Shown in pieces: positions 17,338 through 24,198 of a DNA stretch of 32,488 bases. The stretch's first letter is position 1, and each line of letters starts with the position of its first letter. A program made the translations under genes and the position numbers. Below the pieces are notes generated by a model, which was not told where the DNA came from, did not search any database, and worked only from the letters and a program-made list of their open reading frames with translations. Source of the DNA: VBDM01 sp035280025 (GTDB taxonomy: Bacteria; Pseudomonadota; Gammaproteobacteria; Burkholderiales; SG8-39); the NCBI GenBank assembly GCA_035280025.1, contig DATEGT010000070.1, forward strand, positions 1-32,488, written 5' to 3'.

Positions 17338-17430
17338 TTGCTGCAAGCCAGGCCGCGTAGAGTGCGCAGCGTAGTCTCTTTCCTCCTCTGTGGCGTGGGA
17401 GCGCGCTGCGTTCCCACGCACTTTTTTTCT
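17338..17430 (+). ncRNA. Candidate small RNA or terminated leader between ndk and the two-component genes
   Basis: No protein gene explains the strong plus-strand terminator at 17393-17430. Upstream of it the sequence can form a hairpin closed by GCTGC (17340-17344) and GCAGC (17366-17370). A C/U-rich run, TCTCTTTCCTCCTCT (17375-17389), lies between hairpin and terminator. It is complementary to Shine-Dalgarno sequences, and the order hairpin, open anti-SD seed, terminator with poly-U tail is typical of Hfq-dependent small RNAs. The 5' end is a guess because no convincing promoter was found; weak -10-like GATACA is at 17327. The alternative is an attenuator in the leader of the two-component operon. 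Confidence 0.4.
17393..17430 (+). terminator. Strong intrinsic terminator (plus strand)
   Basis: GCGTGGGAGCGC (17393-17404) pairs with GCGTTCCCACGC (17408-17419) in a 12-base-pair stem with one G-U pair and a GCT loop, followed after AC by seven T residues and then CT. The minus strand has no T tract after the hairpin, so the direction is plus. It lies 81 bases before the response regulator ATG and so cannot terminate that gene. Confidence 0.85.
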
Positions 17431-17473
17431 GCATGCCCACGCGCCCAGATTCAGATGCCGGAGCGCGCACGCG

Positions 17474-17482
17474 TGCTATTCT
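17474..17482 (+). promoter_or_regulatory. Putative extended -10 promoter of the two-component operon
   Basis: TGCTATTCT has an extended -10 TGn followed by TATTCT (17477-17482), in a short AT-richer stretch after the terminator. Transcription would begin about 20-25 bases before the ATG at 17511. No good -35 hexamer is present, which is acceptable for an extended -10 or an activated promoter; the inverted repeat TGTA-N4-TACA (17321-17332) upstream could be a regulator site but is short. Confidence 0.35.
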
Positions 17483-17510
17483 GAAGTTCGAACCGGTTCA
17501 ATCACTTGTC

Positions 17511-18185
17511 ATGCGAGTTCTGATCGTCGAGGACGACAAGGCGCTGGCCGACGGCCTCACGCGCACCCTCCGCCAGTCCGGATACGCCGTCGACCACGCC
17601 GAGACCGGGGAGCTCGCCCTGCGCGCCTGCGCCGAGGAGCACTACGACTTGGTGGTGCTCGACATCAGCCTTCCGGGCGCGGACGGGTTCGAGGTCCTGC
17701 GGCAGCTTCGCCGGGACAGCAACTCGGGAAGCATCCTGATCCTCACCGCGCACGACGCGGAGACCGACCGCGTGCGCGGACTGGACCTCGGCGCCGACGA
17801 CTATGTCACGAAGCCGTTCTCCCTCCCCGAGCTCGAAGCGCGCGTGCGGGCGCTGATCCGGCGCAGCCAGGTGGTCAAGAGTCCCAAGCTCCGCTTCGGA
17901 CGCCTCAGCGTCGACACGGTCGCGCGGCGCGCGAGCATAGGACCCGAGGTGCTCGACCTGACCCCACGCGAGTGGGCGGTGCTCGAGTACCTGCTGATGC
18001 GGATCGGGCAGGTCGTCAGCAAGGAGCACATGCTCCAGGCGATGTGCAGCTGGGACGACTCGCTGACGCACAATGCCATCGAGGTCTACATATCCCGGCT
18101 CCGCTCGAAACTGCACGACGCCGGGATCCGGATCCGGACCGTGCGCGGCTTCGGCTACATGGTCGAGGATCCCGATGCAGTCTAG
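17511..18185 (+). CDS. OmpR/PhoB-family response regulator (TctD/QseB-like)
   Basis: A 224-residue DNA-binding regulator. The receiver domain (1-115) has the acidic pocket Glu7-Asp8-Asp9, phosphoacceptor Asp51 (VVLDISLPG), Thr79 and Lys101 (VTKPF). The winged-helix DNA-binding domain (about 130-224) shows LTPREWAVLEYLL and the recognition region NAIEVYISRLRSKLHDAGI followed by TVRGFGYMVE. I start at the ATG at 17511 because MRVLIVEDD is the family beginning; the open frame reaches upstream to 17433 but lacks support. It overlaps the kinase gene by 11 bases. TctD and QseB/PmrA relatives are not separable by eye. No target gene is adjacent. Confidence 0.93.
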   Translation: MRVLIVEDDKALADGLTRTLRQSGYAVDHAETGELALRACAEEHYDLVVLDISLPGADGFEVLRQLRRDSNSGSILILTAHDAETDRVRGLDLGADDYVTKPFSLPELEARVRALIRRSQVVKSPKLRFGRLSVDTVARRASIGPEVLDLTPREWAVLEYLLMRIGQVVSKEHMLQAMCSWDDSLTHNAIEVYISRLRSKLHDAGIRIRTVRGFGYMVEDPDAV

Positions 18186-19584
18186 CCTTCGGCAGCGTCT
18201 GAGCTATTGGCTGTTGGGCCCGCTGCTGCTGCTCGTGACCGCGGGGAGCCTCGTTTCCTACCGGATCGCGCTCAACGCCGCGAACAAGGCCTACGACAGC
18301 TCGCTTCTCGATCCGGTGCTCGCGATCGCGAGCCATCTGCGCCGGACGGGAAGCCGCATCGAGCTTGATCTCCCGTCGATCGCGATCGAAGCCTTGCGCA
18401 TCGACACCGAAGACCGCGTCTTCTTCCAGGTTCTCGGCCCGACGGGAGAGCTGATCGCAGGCAATCCGCGCCTGCCCCTGCCTCCCGAGCGCCTGCCGCC
18501 GACCGAGCACATTTTCTACGACGCAAAGCTCGACGGCGAATGGGTGCGGGTCGCGGCGGCCGCGGTGAAGGTCGAAACCGGCGTAGCGATCGTGCAAGTC
18601 GCCGAAACCCTGATCAAGCGGGACAAGCTCGTGCTCGAGCTGCTGGTTGCCTCCACGGTGCCGCAGCTGCTGATCGCCTTCGCCGCGGTGGCGCTGCTCT
18701 GGCTCGGCATCGGGCAGGGCCTGCGCCCCCTCGATCGCCTGCGCGACGAAATCGCCGCCCGCTCGCCGAAGGACCTGCGACCGGTATCCGAGCGCGACAA
18801 GCCCCGCGAAGTGAGCTCGCTCATCGGCGCGCTCAACCAGCTGCTGTCGCGGCTCAACGCAGCGATCGCCTCGCAGCAGCGCTTCATCGCCAACGCGGCG
18901 CACCAGTTGCGCACGCCGCTTGCGGGCCTGAAAACTCACGCCGAGCTCGCGCGCCGCGAGCAATCCGCGCCGGAAATGAGGTCGCTGCTGGACATGATCG
19001 CCGGGGAGACGCAGCGCACCAGCCACCTCGTGAATCAGCTGCTCACTCTGGCGCGCGCCGAGCCGGGCGAAGCGACCGGCGGCCAGCCCGTCAACCTCCA
19101 CGAGATCGTCGGCCGCGACGTGCGCGACTGGGTGCAGCGCGCCGTCGCGAAAAACATCGACCTCGGCTTCGAGCTCGAGGACGCCTGGACCCTGGGCGAG
19201 CCTTTGCTCCTTCGCGAGCTCGCCGCGAATCTGGTCGACAACGCCCTCGCGTACACGCCGGCCGGAGGCGCTGTGACGGTGCGGACGGCGGTGAGGGGCG
19301 GCGAGTCGGTGCTCGAGGTCGAGGACAACGGCCCCGGCATTCCCGAAACGGAGCGCGAGAAGGTCTTCGAGCGCTTTTACCGCATCCCCGCGACCGGCGG
19401 GGAAGGCTGCGGGCTCGGGCTTTCGATCGTCTCGGAGATCGCCGGACGGCACAACGCCAGGATCGACCTGGGGCGGCCCGCGGGCGGCGGCACCCTGGTC
19501 CGGGTCATTTTCCCCAAGCTCGCCGCGCAAGCCGCGCAGCCGGCGCCGCCCGTTTCTACCCGAGCGGTTCCCACGTCACGATGA
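18175..19584 (+). CDS. Sensor histidine kinase (TctE-like, 2CSK_N type)
   Basis: A 469-residue inner-membrane kinase partnered with the preceding regulator. It has membrane segments at about 11-29 and 153-178, with a periplasmic sensor of about 120 residues between them that resembles the TctE N-terminal domain (NAANKAYDSSLLDPVLAIA). Next are a HAMP-like linker, the dimerisation box with His243 (ANAAHQLRTPLAG), N-box (ANLVDNALAYTP, about 351-362), G1 (EDNGPGIP), F box and G2 (GCGLGLSIV). TctE senses tricarboxylates, but no tct transporter is present here, so the ligand is unknown. The last 29 coding bases overlap the 3' end of tilS on the other strand. Confidence 0.93.
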   Translation: MQSSLRQRLSYWLLGPLLLLVTAGSLVSYRIALNAANKAYDSSLLDPVLAIASHLRRTGSRIELDLPSIAIEALRIDTEDRVFFQVLGPTGELIAGNPRLPLPPERLPPTEHIFYDAKLDGEWVRVAAAAVKVETGVAIVQVAETLIKRDKLVLELLVASTVPQLLIAFAAVALLWLGIGQGLRPLDRLRDEIAARSPKDLRPVSERDKPREVSSLIGALNQLLSRLNAAIASQQRFIANAAHQLRTPLAGLKTHAELARREQSAPEMRSLLDMIAGETQRTSHLVNQLLTLARAEPGEATGGQPVNLHEIVGRDVRDWVQRAVAKNIDLGFELEDAWTLGEPLLLRELAANLVDNALAYTPAGGAVTVRTAVRGGESVLEVEDNGPGIPETEREKVFERFYRIPATGGEGCGLGLSIVSEIAGRHNARIDLGRPAGGGTLVRVIFPKLAAQAAQPAPPVSTRAVPTSR

Positions 19585-20905
19585 GCCCCGCTTCGCCCGG
19601 CTCGGCGCGGAATTCGCAGGCATCGCCGACGCCGGGGACCGAGACGAGGCGCTCGCCGCAGTAGACCAGAGGCAGGCGGTCGCGGCGCCAGGGCGGAACG
19701 CCGCGCTCCTGAAACAGATTCTTCAGCGTCCGGCGCGGACGGCGGTGATCGAGGCGGAGGCGTTCGCCCCCACGCCGCAGGCGCACGGTCACCGGCTCGG
19801 CGCGCAGCCTGTCGACACTCAAGCCCCGCCCTTCCTCGGGCTTGAACTTCAGCACGCCGCCGAGCGCGAGCAGCGGCAGGGCGTTCTCGCCGTTCCAACG
19901 CTCGTTCAGGTCGCCCTGAACGGCCGCCGGGGGCTGGAGATGAAGCCGGTCCCGATAGCGCAGCAGTCTCCAATCGCCCGCGGCGACGGCGGTCTGGGCG
20001 TCGACCCGGGATTCCCTCAGCTGGCGCATCAGCTCGCCGAGACGCGCGGCCGAAAGCGGCTGGATCCCCCGCGTCTCGCACCAGTGGCGGAGCAGGTTCT
20101 TGGCGCGGGCCTCGCCCAGAGCGAGCAAAGCCGGCACTTCCACGGCGTCGCCGGCCCGGCAGGTGTCGAGATCGCTCTTCGCCATCGCGTCGAGGAGATC
20201 GCGCGCTTCGCCGAGGTTCGACGCCGCCCGGGCCATCGCGGCGCGCGCGGCGGGAAACTGCTTCTCGAGCGCCGGCAATACGTCGTGCCTGAGAAAGTTC
20301 CTCTGGCGGACGGTATCGGCGTTGCTCTCGTCCTCGATCCACTCCAGGCCGCGCGAGCGCGCGTACGCTTCGATGTCGGCTCGCGGGACGTCGAGCAGGG
20401 GCCGCAGCAGCTTCGCCCGCGTCCCTTCGAGGGCGCGAAGAGGAGCCATGGCGGCGAGGCCGCGCAGGCCCGCGCCGCGCAGCAACCTCAGGAGCAGCGT
20501 CTCGGCCTGATCGTCGCGGTGCTGCGCGAGCACCACGAAATCGGCGTCGACGCGCGCGAACACCTCGTAGCGCGCCTTGCGCGCGGCGCCCTCCAGCCCG
20601 AGGCTCCGGTAGGGAGCGACGTCGATCGCCTCCGTCTGGAGCGGAATCCCCAGGCGCGCGCACTGCCCGGCGCAGAAGACGGCCCAGCGCGCGGCGTTCG
20701 GGCTGATGCCGTGATCGACGTGTACGGCCCGGAGCGAGAACTCCAGCCGGGCCGCGAGCCCGGCGAGAACGGACAGGAGCGCCATGGAGTCCATGCCGCC
20801 GGAGAGACCGAGCACCAGATGGGCGGCCGGCGAGATCGCCGGCGCGAGCGCCGCCGCTACCCTCTCGGGCAATTCACTTGAGCTCGGCTTCCTTGAATTT
20901 CCCAT
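19556..20905 (-). CDS. tilS: tRNA(Ile)-lysidine synthase
   Basis: Converts the wobble cytidine of tRNA-Ile(CAU) to lysidine with ATP, so that the tRNA reads AUA. The 449-residue protein has the PP-loop LSGGMDS (34-40), HVDHGISPNA, the EGAARKARYEVF segment and AQHRDDQAETLLLRLLRG, followed by the TilS substrate-binding and C-terminal domains (LRRGGERLRL near the end). The ATG at 20905 makes a 32-base overlap with accA; a TTG at 20872, just after the accA stop, would remove it but has a poorly placed ribosome site. Downstream of accA is its usual place in beta- and gammaproteobacteria. Confidence 0.95.
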   Translation of the reverse strand: MGNSRKPSSSELPERVAAALAPAISPAAHLVLGLSGGMDSMALLSVLAGLAARLEFSLRAVHVDHGISPNAARWAVFCAGQCARLGIPLQTEAIDVAPYRSLGLEGAARKARYEVFARVDADFVVLAQHRDDQAETLLLRLLRGAGLRGLAAMAPLRALEGTRAKLLRPLLDVPRADIEAYARSRGLEWIEDESNADTVRQRNFLRHDVLPALEKQFPAARAAMARAASNLGEARDLLDAMAKSDLDTCRAGDAVEVPALLALGEARAKNLLRHWCETRGIQPLSAARLGELMRQLRESRVDAQTAVAAGDWRLLRYRDRLHLQPPAAVQGDLNERWNGENALPLLALGGVLKFKPEEGRGLSVDRLRAEPVTVRLRRGGERLRLDHRRPRRTLKNLFQERGVPPWRRDRLPLVYCGERLVSVPGVGDACEFRAEPGEAGLIVTWEPLG

Positions 20906-21842
20906 AACCCATCAGGCGCTCGAAGCGCTCCTCGACGAGTTCCTGGGGACGCTTGTCGCCGAGACCGCGCAGGACGTCGGTCAGGGCGCGCTTGAGGTTC
21001 TGCGCCATCGCCGCGGGGTCGCGATGCGCGCCGCCGAGCGGCTCGTTGACGATCTTGTCGATGAGGCCGAAGGTTTTCAGGCGGCTCGAAGTGATGCCCA
21101 GGGTTTCGGCGGCCTCCGGCGCCTTGTCCGCGCTCTTCCAGAGGATCGAGGCGCAGCCTTCCGGGGAAATCACCGAGTAGGTCGCGTACTGGAGCATCAT
21201 CACGACGTCGCCCACGGCGATCGCGAGCGCGCCCCCCGAGCCGCCCTCCCCGATCACGGTGCTCACGATCGGCACCCTGAGCTCCGCCATCACGTACAGG
21301 CTGTGGCCGATCGCCTCCCCCTGGCCCCGCTCTTCGGCGCCGATGCCGGGGTAGGCGCCGGGAGTATCCACGAAAGTGACGACCGGAACGTTGAACTTCT
21401 CCGCGAGCCGCATCAGCCGCATCGCCTTGCGGTACCCCTCGGGCCGCGGCATGCCGAAGTTGCGGAAGATCTTCTCCTTGGTGTCGCGCCCTTTCTGGTG
21501 GCCGATGACCATGACAGACTGGCCGTTGAAGCGCGCGAGCCCGCCCACGATCGAAGGATCGTCGGCAAACGAGCGGTCGCCGTGGAGCTCCTCGAAATCG
21601 GTGAACAGCGCCGCGACGTAGTCGAGCGTATAGGGACGCTGCGGGTGGCGCGCGACCTGCGAAACCTGCCAGGGCGTGAGCTTGCCGTAGATCTCCTTGG
21701 TGAGCGCTGCGCTCTTCTTCTGCAGGCGCTGGATCTCGTCGGAGATATCGGTGGCCGAATCCTCCTGCGCGAAGCGCAGCTCCTCGATCTTCGCCTCGAT
21801 CTCGGCGACCGGCTGCTCAAACTCGAGAAACGTTGTTTTCAT
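20874..21842 (-). CDS. accA: Acetyl-CoA carboxylase carboxyltransferase subunit alpha
   Basis: With AccD it transfers CO2 from carboxybiotin to acetyl-CoA, giving malonyl-CoA for fatty-acid synthesis. The 322-residue protein has the N-terminal coiled coil (KTTFLEFEQPVAEIEAKIEELR), GDRSFADDPSIVGGLAR and the crotonase-fold core with DTPGAYPGIGAEERGQGEAI and GEGGSGGALAI, the oxyanion-hole glycines. The conserved start is the ATG at 21842, although a ribosome-site-like GGGAAG precedes another ATG at 21860 (six residues longer), so the longer form is possible. It follows the glycosylase gene closely and overlaps tilS. Confidence 0.96.
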   Translation of the reverse strand: MKTTFLEFEQPVAEIEAKIEELRFAQEDSATDISDEIQRLQKKSAALTKEIYGKLTPWQVSQVARHPQRPYTLDYVAALFTDFEELHGDRSFADDPSIVGGLARFNGQSVMVIGHQKGRDTKEKIFRNFGMPRPEGYRKAMRLMRLAEKFNVPVVTFVDTPGAYPGIGAEERGQGEAIGHSLYVMAELRVPIVSTVIGEGGSGGALAIAVGDVVMMLQYATYSVISPEGCASILWKSADKAPEAAETLGITSSRLKTFGLIDKIVNEPLGGAHRDPAAMAQNLKRALTDVLRGLGDKRPQELVEERFERLMGYGKFKEAELK

Positions 21843-21876
21843 GGGGGAATCCGGGGGCATTGTACGCTTCCCGATC

Positions 21877-22494
21877 TCAATATTCGACGGGAATCGGATC
21901 GAGGCTGCGCCACAGATACCAAGTGGCGACCGAGCGCCACGGCGCCCAGGCCTCGGCGACGCGGCGCATCGTGCGCAGCGACACCTTGCGCCCCTTGAAG
22001 TAGTGCAAGCCGATCGCGCGCTGCAGGCCGAGGTCGGCGAGCGGGAGCACGTCGGGACGCAGAAGGTTGAACATCAGGAACATCTCCGCGGTCCAGCGGC
22101 CGATGCCGCGAACCTGCACCAGCTCGGCGATGACCGCCTCGTCGTCCATGTCGGCCCAGGCGCCCGGGTTCACCTCCCCGTCGAGGAAATGGCCTGCAAG
22201 GTCCGCGAGGTACTCGACCTTGCGCTCGGACAGGCCGCAGGCGCGCAGCTTCGGGCGCCTGGATGCCGCAATCTCCTCCGGGCGCATCCGCGGTGCCAGC
22301 TCGCATACCCGCCCCCAGATGCTCGCCGCAGCCTTCACCGAGATCTGCTGGCTCACGATCGCGCGAGCGAGCGTGTGGAACGGCTCTCCGCGCGGCTCCA
22401 GGGCGATGCGCGGGTGTTCGCGGATGATGCGCCCGAGCACGGGGTCCGCTCGGGCGAGCGCCCGCTTGGCGCGGATCCAGTAAGGAGCGGCCAC
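21877..22494 (-). CDS. DNA-3-methyladenine glycosylase II (AlkA-like, HhH-GPD)
   Basis: A base-excision repair glycosylase of about 205 residues. It shows FHTLARAIVSQQISVKAAASIW (39-60), the conserved start of the HhH-GPD fold, a helix-hairpin-helix at about 124-147 (LVQVRGIGRWTAEMFL), and the catalytic aspartate Asp154 in PLADLGLQRA. It lacks the N-terminal domain of E. coli AlkA and is a compact Mag-type enzyme. The GTG at 22494, two bases after the upstream stop, is the most likely start; the longer open frame is a shadow of the neighbour. Removal of alkylated purines is the expected activity. Confidence 0.9.
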   Translation of the reverse strand: MAAPYWIRAKRALARADPVLGRIIREHPRIALEPRGEPFHTLARAIVSQQISVKAAASIWGRVCELAPRMRPEEIAASRRPKLRACGLSERKVEYLADLAGHFLDGEVNPGAWADMDDEAVIAELVQVRGIGRWTAEMFLMFNLLRPDVLPLADLGLQRAIGLHYFKGRKVSLRTMRRVAEAWAPWRSVATWYLWRSLDPIPVEY

Positions 22495-22496
22495 GC

Positions 22497-23510
22497 TCAG
22501 GCGCGCGCGGCGATCGGAAGGTTGAGCAGCAGATTCTGCGGCTTCATGCGCACCACGGCGCCCTCGTTCATCGAGAGCGCCATGTACACGGGTCTGCCGG
22601 CGATGTCCGCGCGCATCGCTGCGGGGTCGTCGAAATCGAGACGGAAGAGCGCGAGCATGCGCTTGAGCGTCCCCGGCTCGATCTCCTCGCCGCGCCACAG
22701 GGCGTTCAGGATCGCGGTGGACTCGGCGTCCAGTCCGATGTGCCAGGCCCAGCTCCGGTCCTCGACGGCGCGCAGCGCCTGAACCTTCACGCTCACGTCG
22801 AAGAAATGCGCGATCCACTTCTCAATCACGCGGCAAAACGCCTTGTTCGCCGCGCGGCCGAAGTTCAGGCTGATCACGAGGTCGTGGCGCTGGTCGCGCA
22901 TCCAATAGAGGTGCGCGTTCTCGGCGTCGAGCACGTCGAGGTTGACGGCCGCGAGCGGCGCCTGCGACTCGACGATCAGCCGGCCCAGGCTCCCGAGGCT
23001 GCTGCCCGAGGCGTGCATCTCGACGGTCTCCAGATCGGCGAGCATCACCGTGCCGTCCTCGGTGCTCGCCTTCTGCTCGCGGAAGAACAGCTCCGCGGCG
23101 CGCGGCTCGAGCGCGTCCTCGCACCCCTCGAGCACGTTCCGCACGACGATCTGCGCGAGCTGGTCGATGAACAGCGGCGGCACCGCGACGTCGCCGCCGG
23201 AGAAGATCTCAAGATAGCAGGACTCGAGCGACGGGGCGCGCTTCAGCCTCCCCAGGAATGCGAGGAGAACCCGGTAGTTGTCCCGGGCATCGGCGTCTTC
23301 GACCGCCTCGAGCGCCGTCGCGCCCACGTTCCGGCGCGGGTCCTCGAGCAGCGATTCGTGCAGGGCGATCTCCCCGGGTCCCGATTCCTCGACCGGCCGG
23401 ATCTCCGGCCGCAGCAGGTATGCGCGCAGGAAATCGTCGGTGACGGAGAGCCGCCCCTCCGCGTCGCGCTCGAGCAGGTGAAATCCGGAATTGCGCCAGA
23501 AGTCCTGCAC
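22497..23510 (-). CDS. Conserved protein of unknown function (DUF6352-like)
   Basis: A 337-residue soluble protein with no signal peptide, membrane segment or catalytic motif I recognise. It begins MQDFWRNSGFHLLERDAEGRLSVTDDFLRAYLLRPE, which resembles a betaproteobacterial family I recall as DUF6352, though I am not certain of the number. Acidic and aromatic residues are spread evenly, suggesting a folded globular protein. The start is GTG at 23510 without a clear ribosome site. It sits between an HNH nuclease gene (19 bases upstream) and a glycosylase gene (2 bases downstream), so the three are probably co-transcribed; a nucleic-acid-related role is only a guess. Confidence 0.8.
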   Translation of the reverse strand: MQDFWRNSGFHLLERDAEGRLSVTDDFLRAYLLRPEIRPVEESGPGEIALHESLLEDPRRNVGATALEAVEDADARDNYRVLLAFLGRLKRAPSLESCYLEIFSGGDVAVPPLFIDQLAQIVVRNVLEGCEDALEPRAAELFFREQKASTEDGTVMLADLETVEMHASGSSLGSLGRLIVESQAPLAAVNLDVLDAENAHLYWMRDQRHDLVISLNFGRAANKAFCRVIEKWIAHFFDVSVKVQALRAVEDRSWAWHIGLDAESTAILNALWRGEEIEPGTLKRMLALFRLDFDDPAAMRADIAGRPVYMALSMNEGAVVRMKPQNLLLNLPIAARA

Positions 23511-23529
23511 GGCGCAGGATGCGATGCGG

Positions 23530-24123
23530 CTAGGCCGCCGCGATCGCCGGCGCGAGTACGCGGCTGTGCGAGGACACGTGCTGGACCAGGAACTCCATCT
23601 GGTCCGCGAGGATCTTGCGGTTGGTGAGGATCAGGTACTCGGCCTTGTTCGGCACGTACGGTGTGTAGATCAGCTCGAGCCCCGACTCCTCGGGCAGGCG
23701 GTTGCGCTTCACGCCGTTGCACGAGCGGCACGCCGTGACCACGTTCATCCAGGTGTCGGTGCCGCCGCGTGACACGGGGCGAATGTGGTCGCGCGTCAAG
23801 CGCAGATAGCTGAATCCCCCGCCGCAGTAGGCGCAGATGTGCCGGTCGCGGCGGAACAGCTCGCGGTTGTTGAGCGGCGGCACCTGATTGAACGCGCGCA
23901 TCGCCATCGCCTTGCCCTTGATCGCGATGATGGAGCGCGCCGTGATGCTGGAGCGCTTGCCGGTGGCTTGCGAGATGCCGCCGTGGAAGGTGAACTCGCG
24001 CTCGCCCAGCGTCCACGCGACCAGATTCTTGGCGTAGTAGAAGCACGCCTGCTGCCACGTGACCCAGCGGTGCGGGACGCCGTGATTATCGAGTGTCAGA
24101 ATCAGCGGAATCTCGCCCGCCAT
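23530..24123 (-). CDS. HNH endonuclease
   Basis: A 197-residue protein with a C-terminal HNH nuclease module: zinc-binding Cys97-x2-Cys100 (CAYC) and Cys132-x2-Cys135 (CRSC) around the catalytic core LTRDHIRPVSRGG with Asp112-His113 and Asn127 (WMNVVTAC). The N-terminal 85 residues (ILTLDNHGVPHRWVTWQQA) match the conserved N-part of stand-alone bacterial HNH proteins. AGGAG seven bases before the ATG at 24123 fixes the start; the frame extends only to a TTG. An inverted repeat lies just upstream (24142-24163). No restriction-modification or phage partner is adjacent, so the biological role is open. Confidence 0.9.
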   Translation of the reverse strand: MAGEIPLILTLDNHGVPHRWVTWQQACFYYAKNLVAWTLGEREFTFHGGISQATGKRSSITARSIIAIKGKAMAMRAFNQVPPLNNRELFRRDRHICAYCGGGFSYLRLTRDHIRPVSRGGTDTWMNVVTACRSCNGVKRNRLPEESGLELIYTPYVPNKAEYLILTNRKILADQMEFLVQHVSSHSRVLAPAIAAA

Positions 24124-24141
24124 TTCAAAACTCCTGCCCAA

Positions 24142-24163
24142 ACAATCGACTGCGCCCGATTGT
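24142..24163. promoter_or_regulatory. Inverted repeat ahead of the HNH gene
   Basis: ACAATCG (24142-24148) and CGATTGT (24157-24163) are perfect 7-base arms around eight bases. The repeat is in the 75-base gap between the bicupin stop and the HNH ATG, directly before the AGGAG ribosome site. It could be an operator for a dimeric repressor or an RNA hairpin controlling HNH translation. No clear promoter accompanies it. Confidence 0.35.
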
Positions 24164-24198
24164 GCCGCAAAATCCGCCGCTTCGCCACCGGGCCGCGT

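Noticed and set aside
17209..17421. Small minus-strand frames in the ndk-regulator intergenic region
   Set aside because: Two overlapping frames of about 66-70 codons run across the terminator hairpin and have no ribosome site or recognisable sequence.
17433..17510. 26-residue N-terminal extension of the response regulator
   Set aside because: Family members start at MRVLIVEDD; the extension crosses the likely extended -10 promoter.
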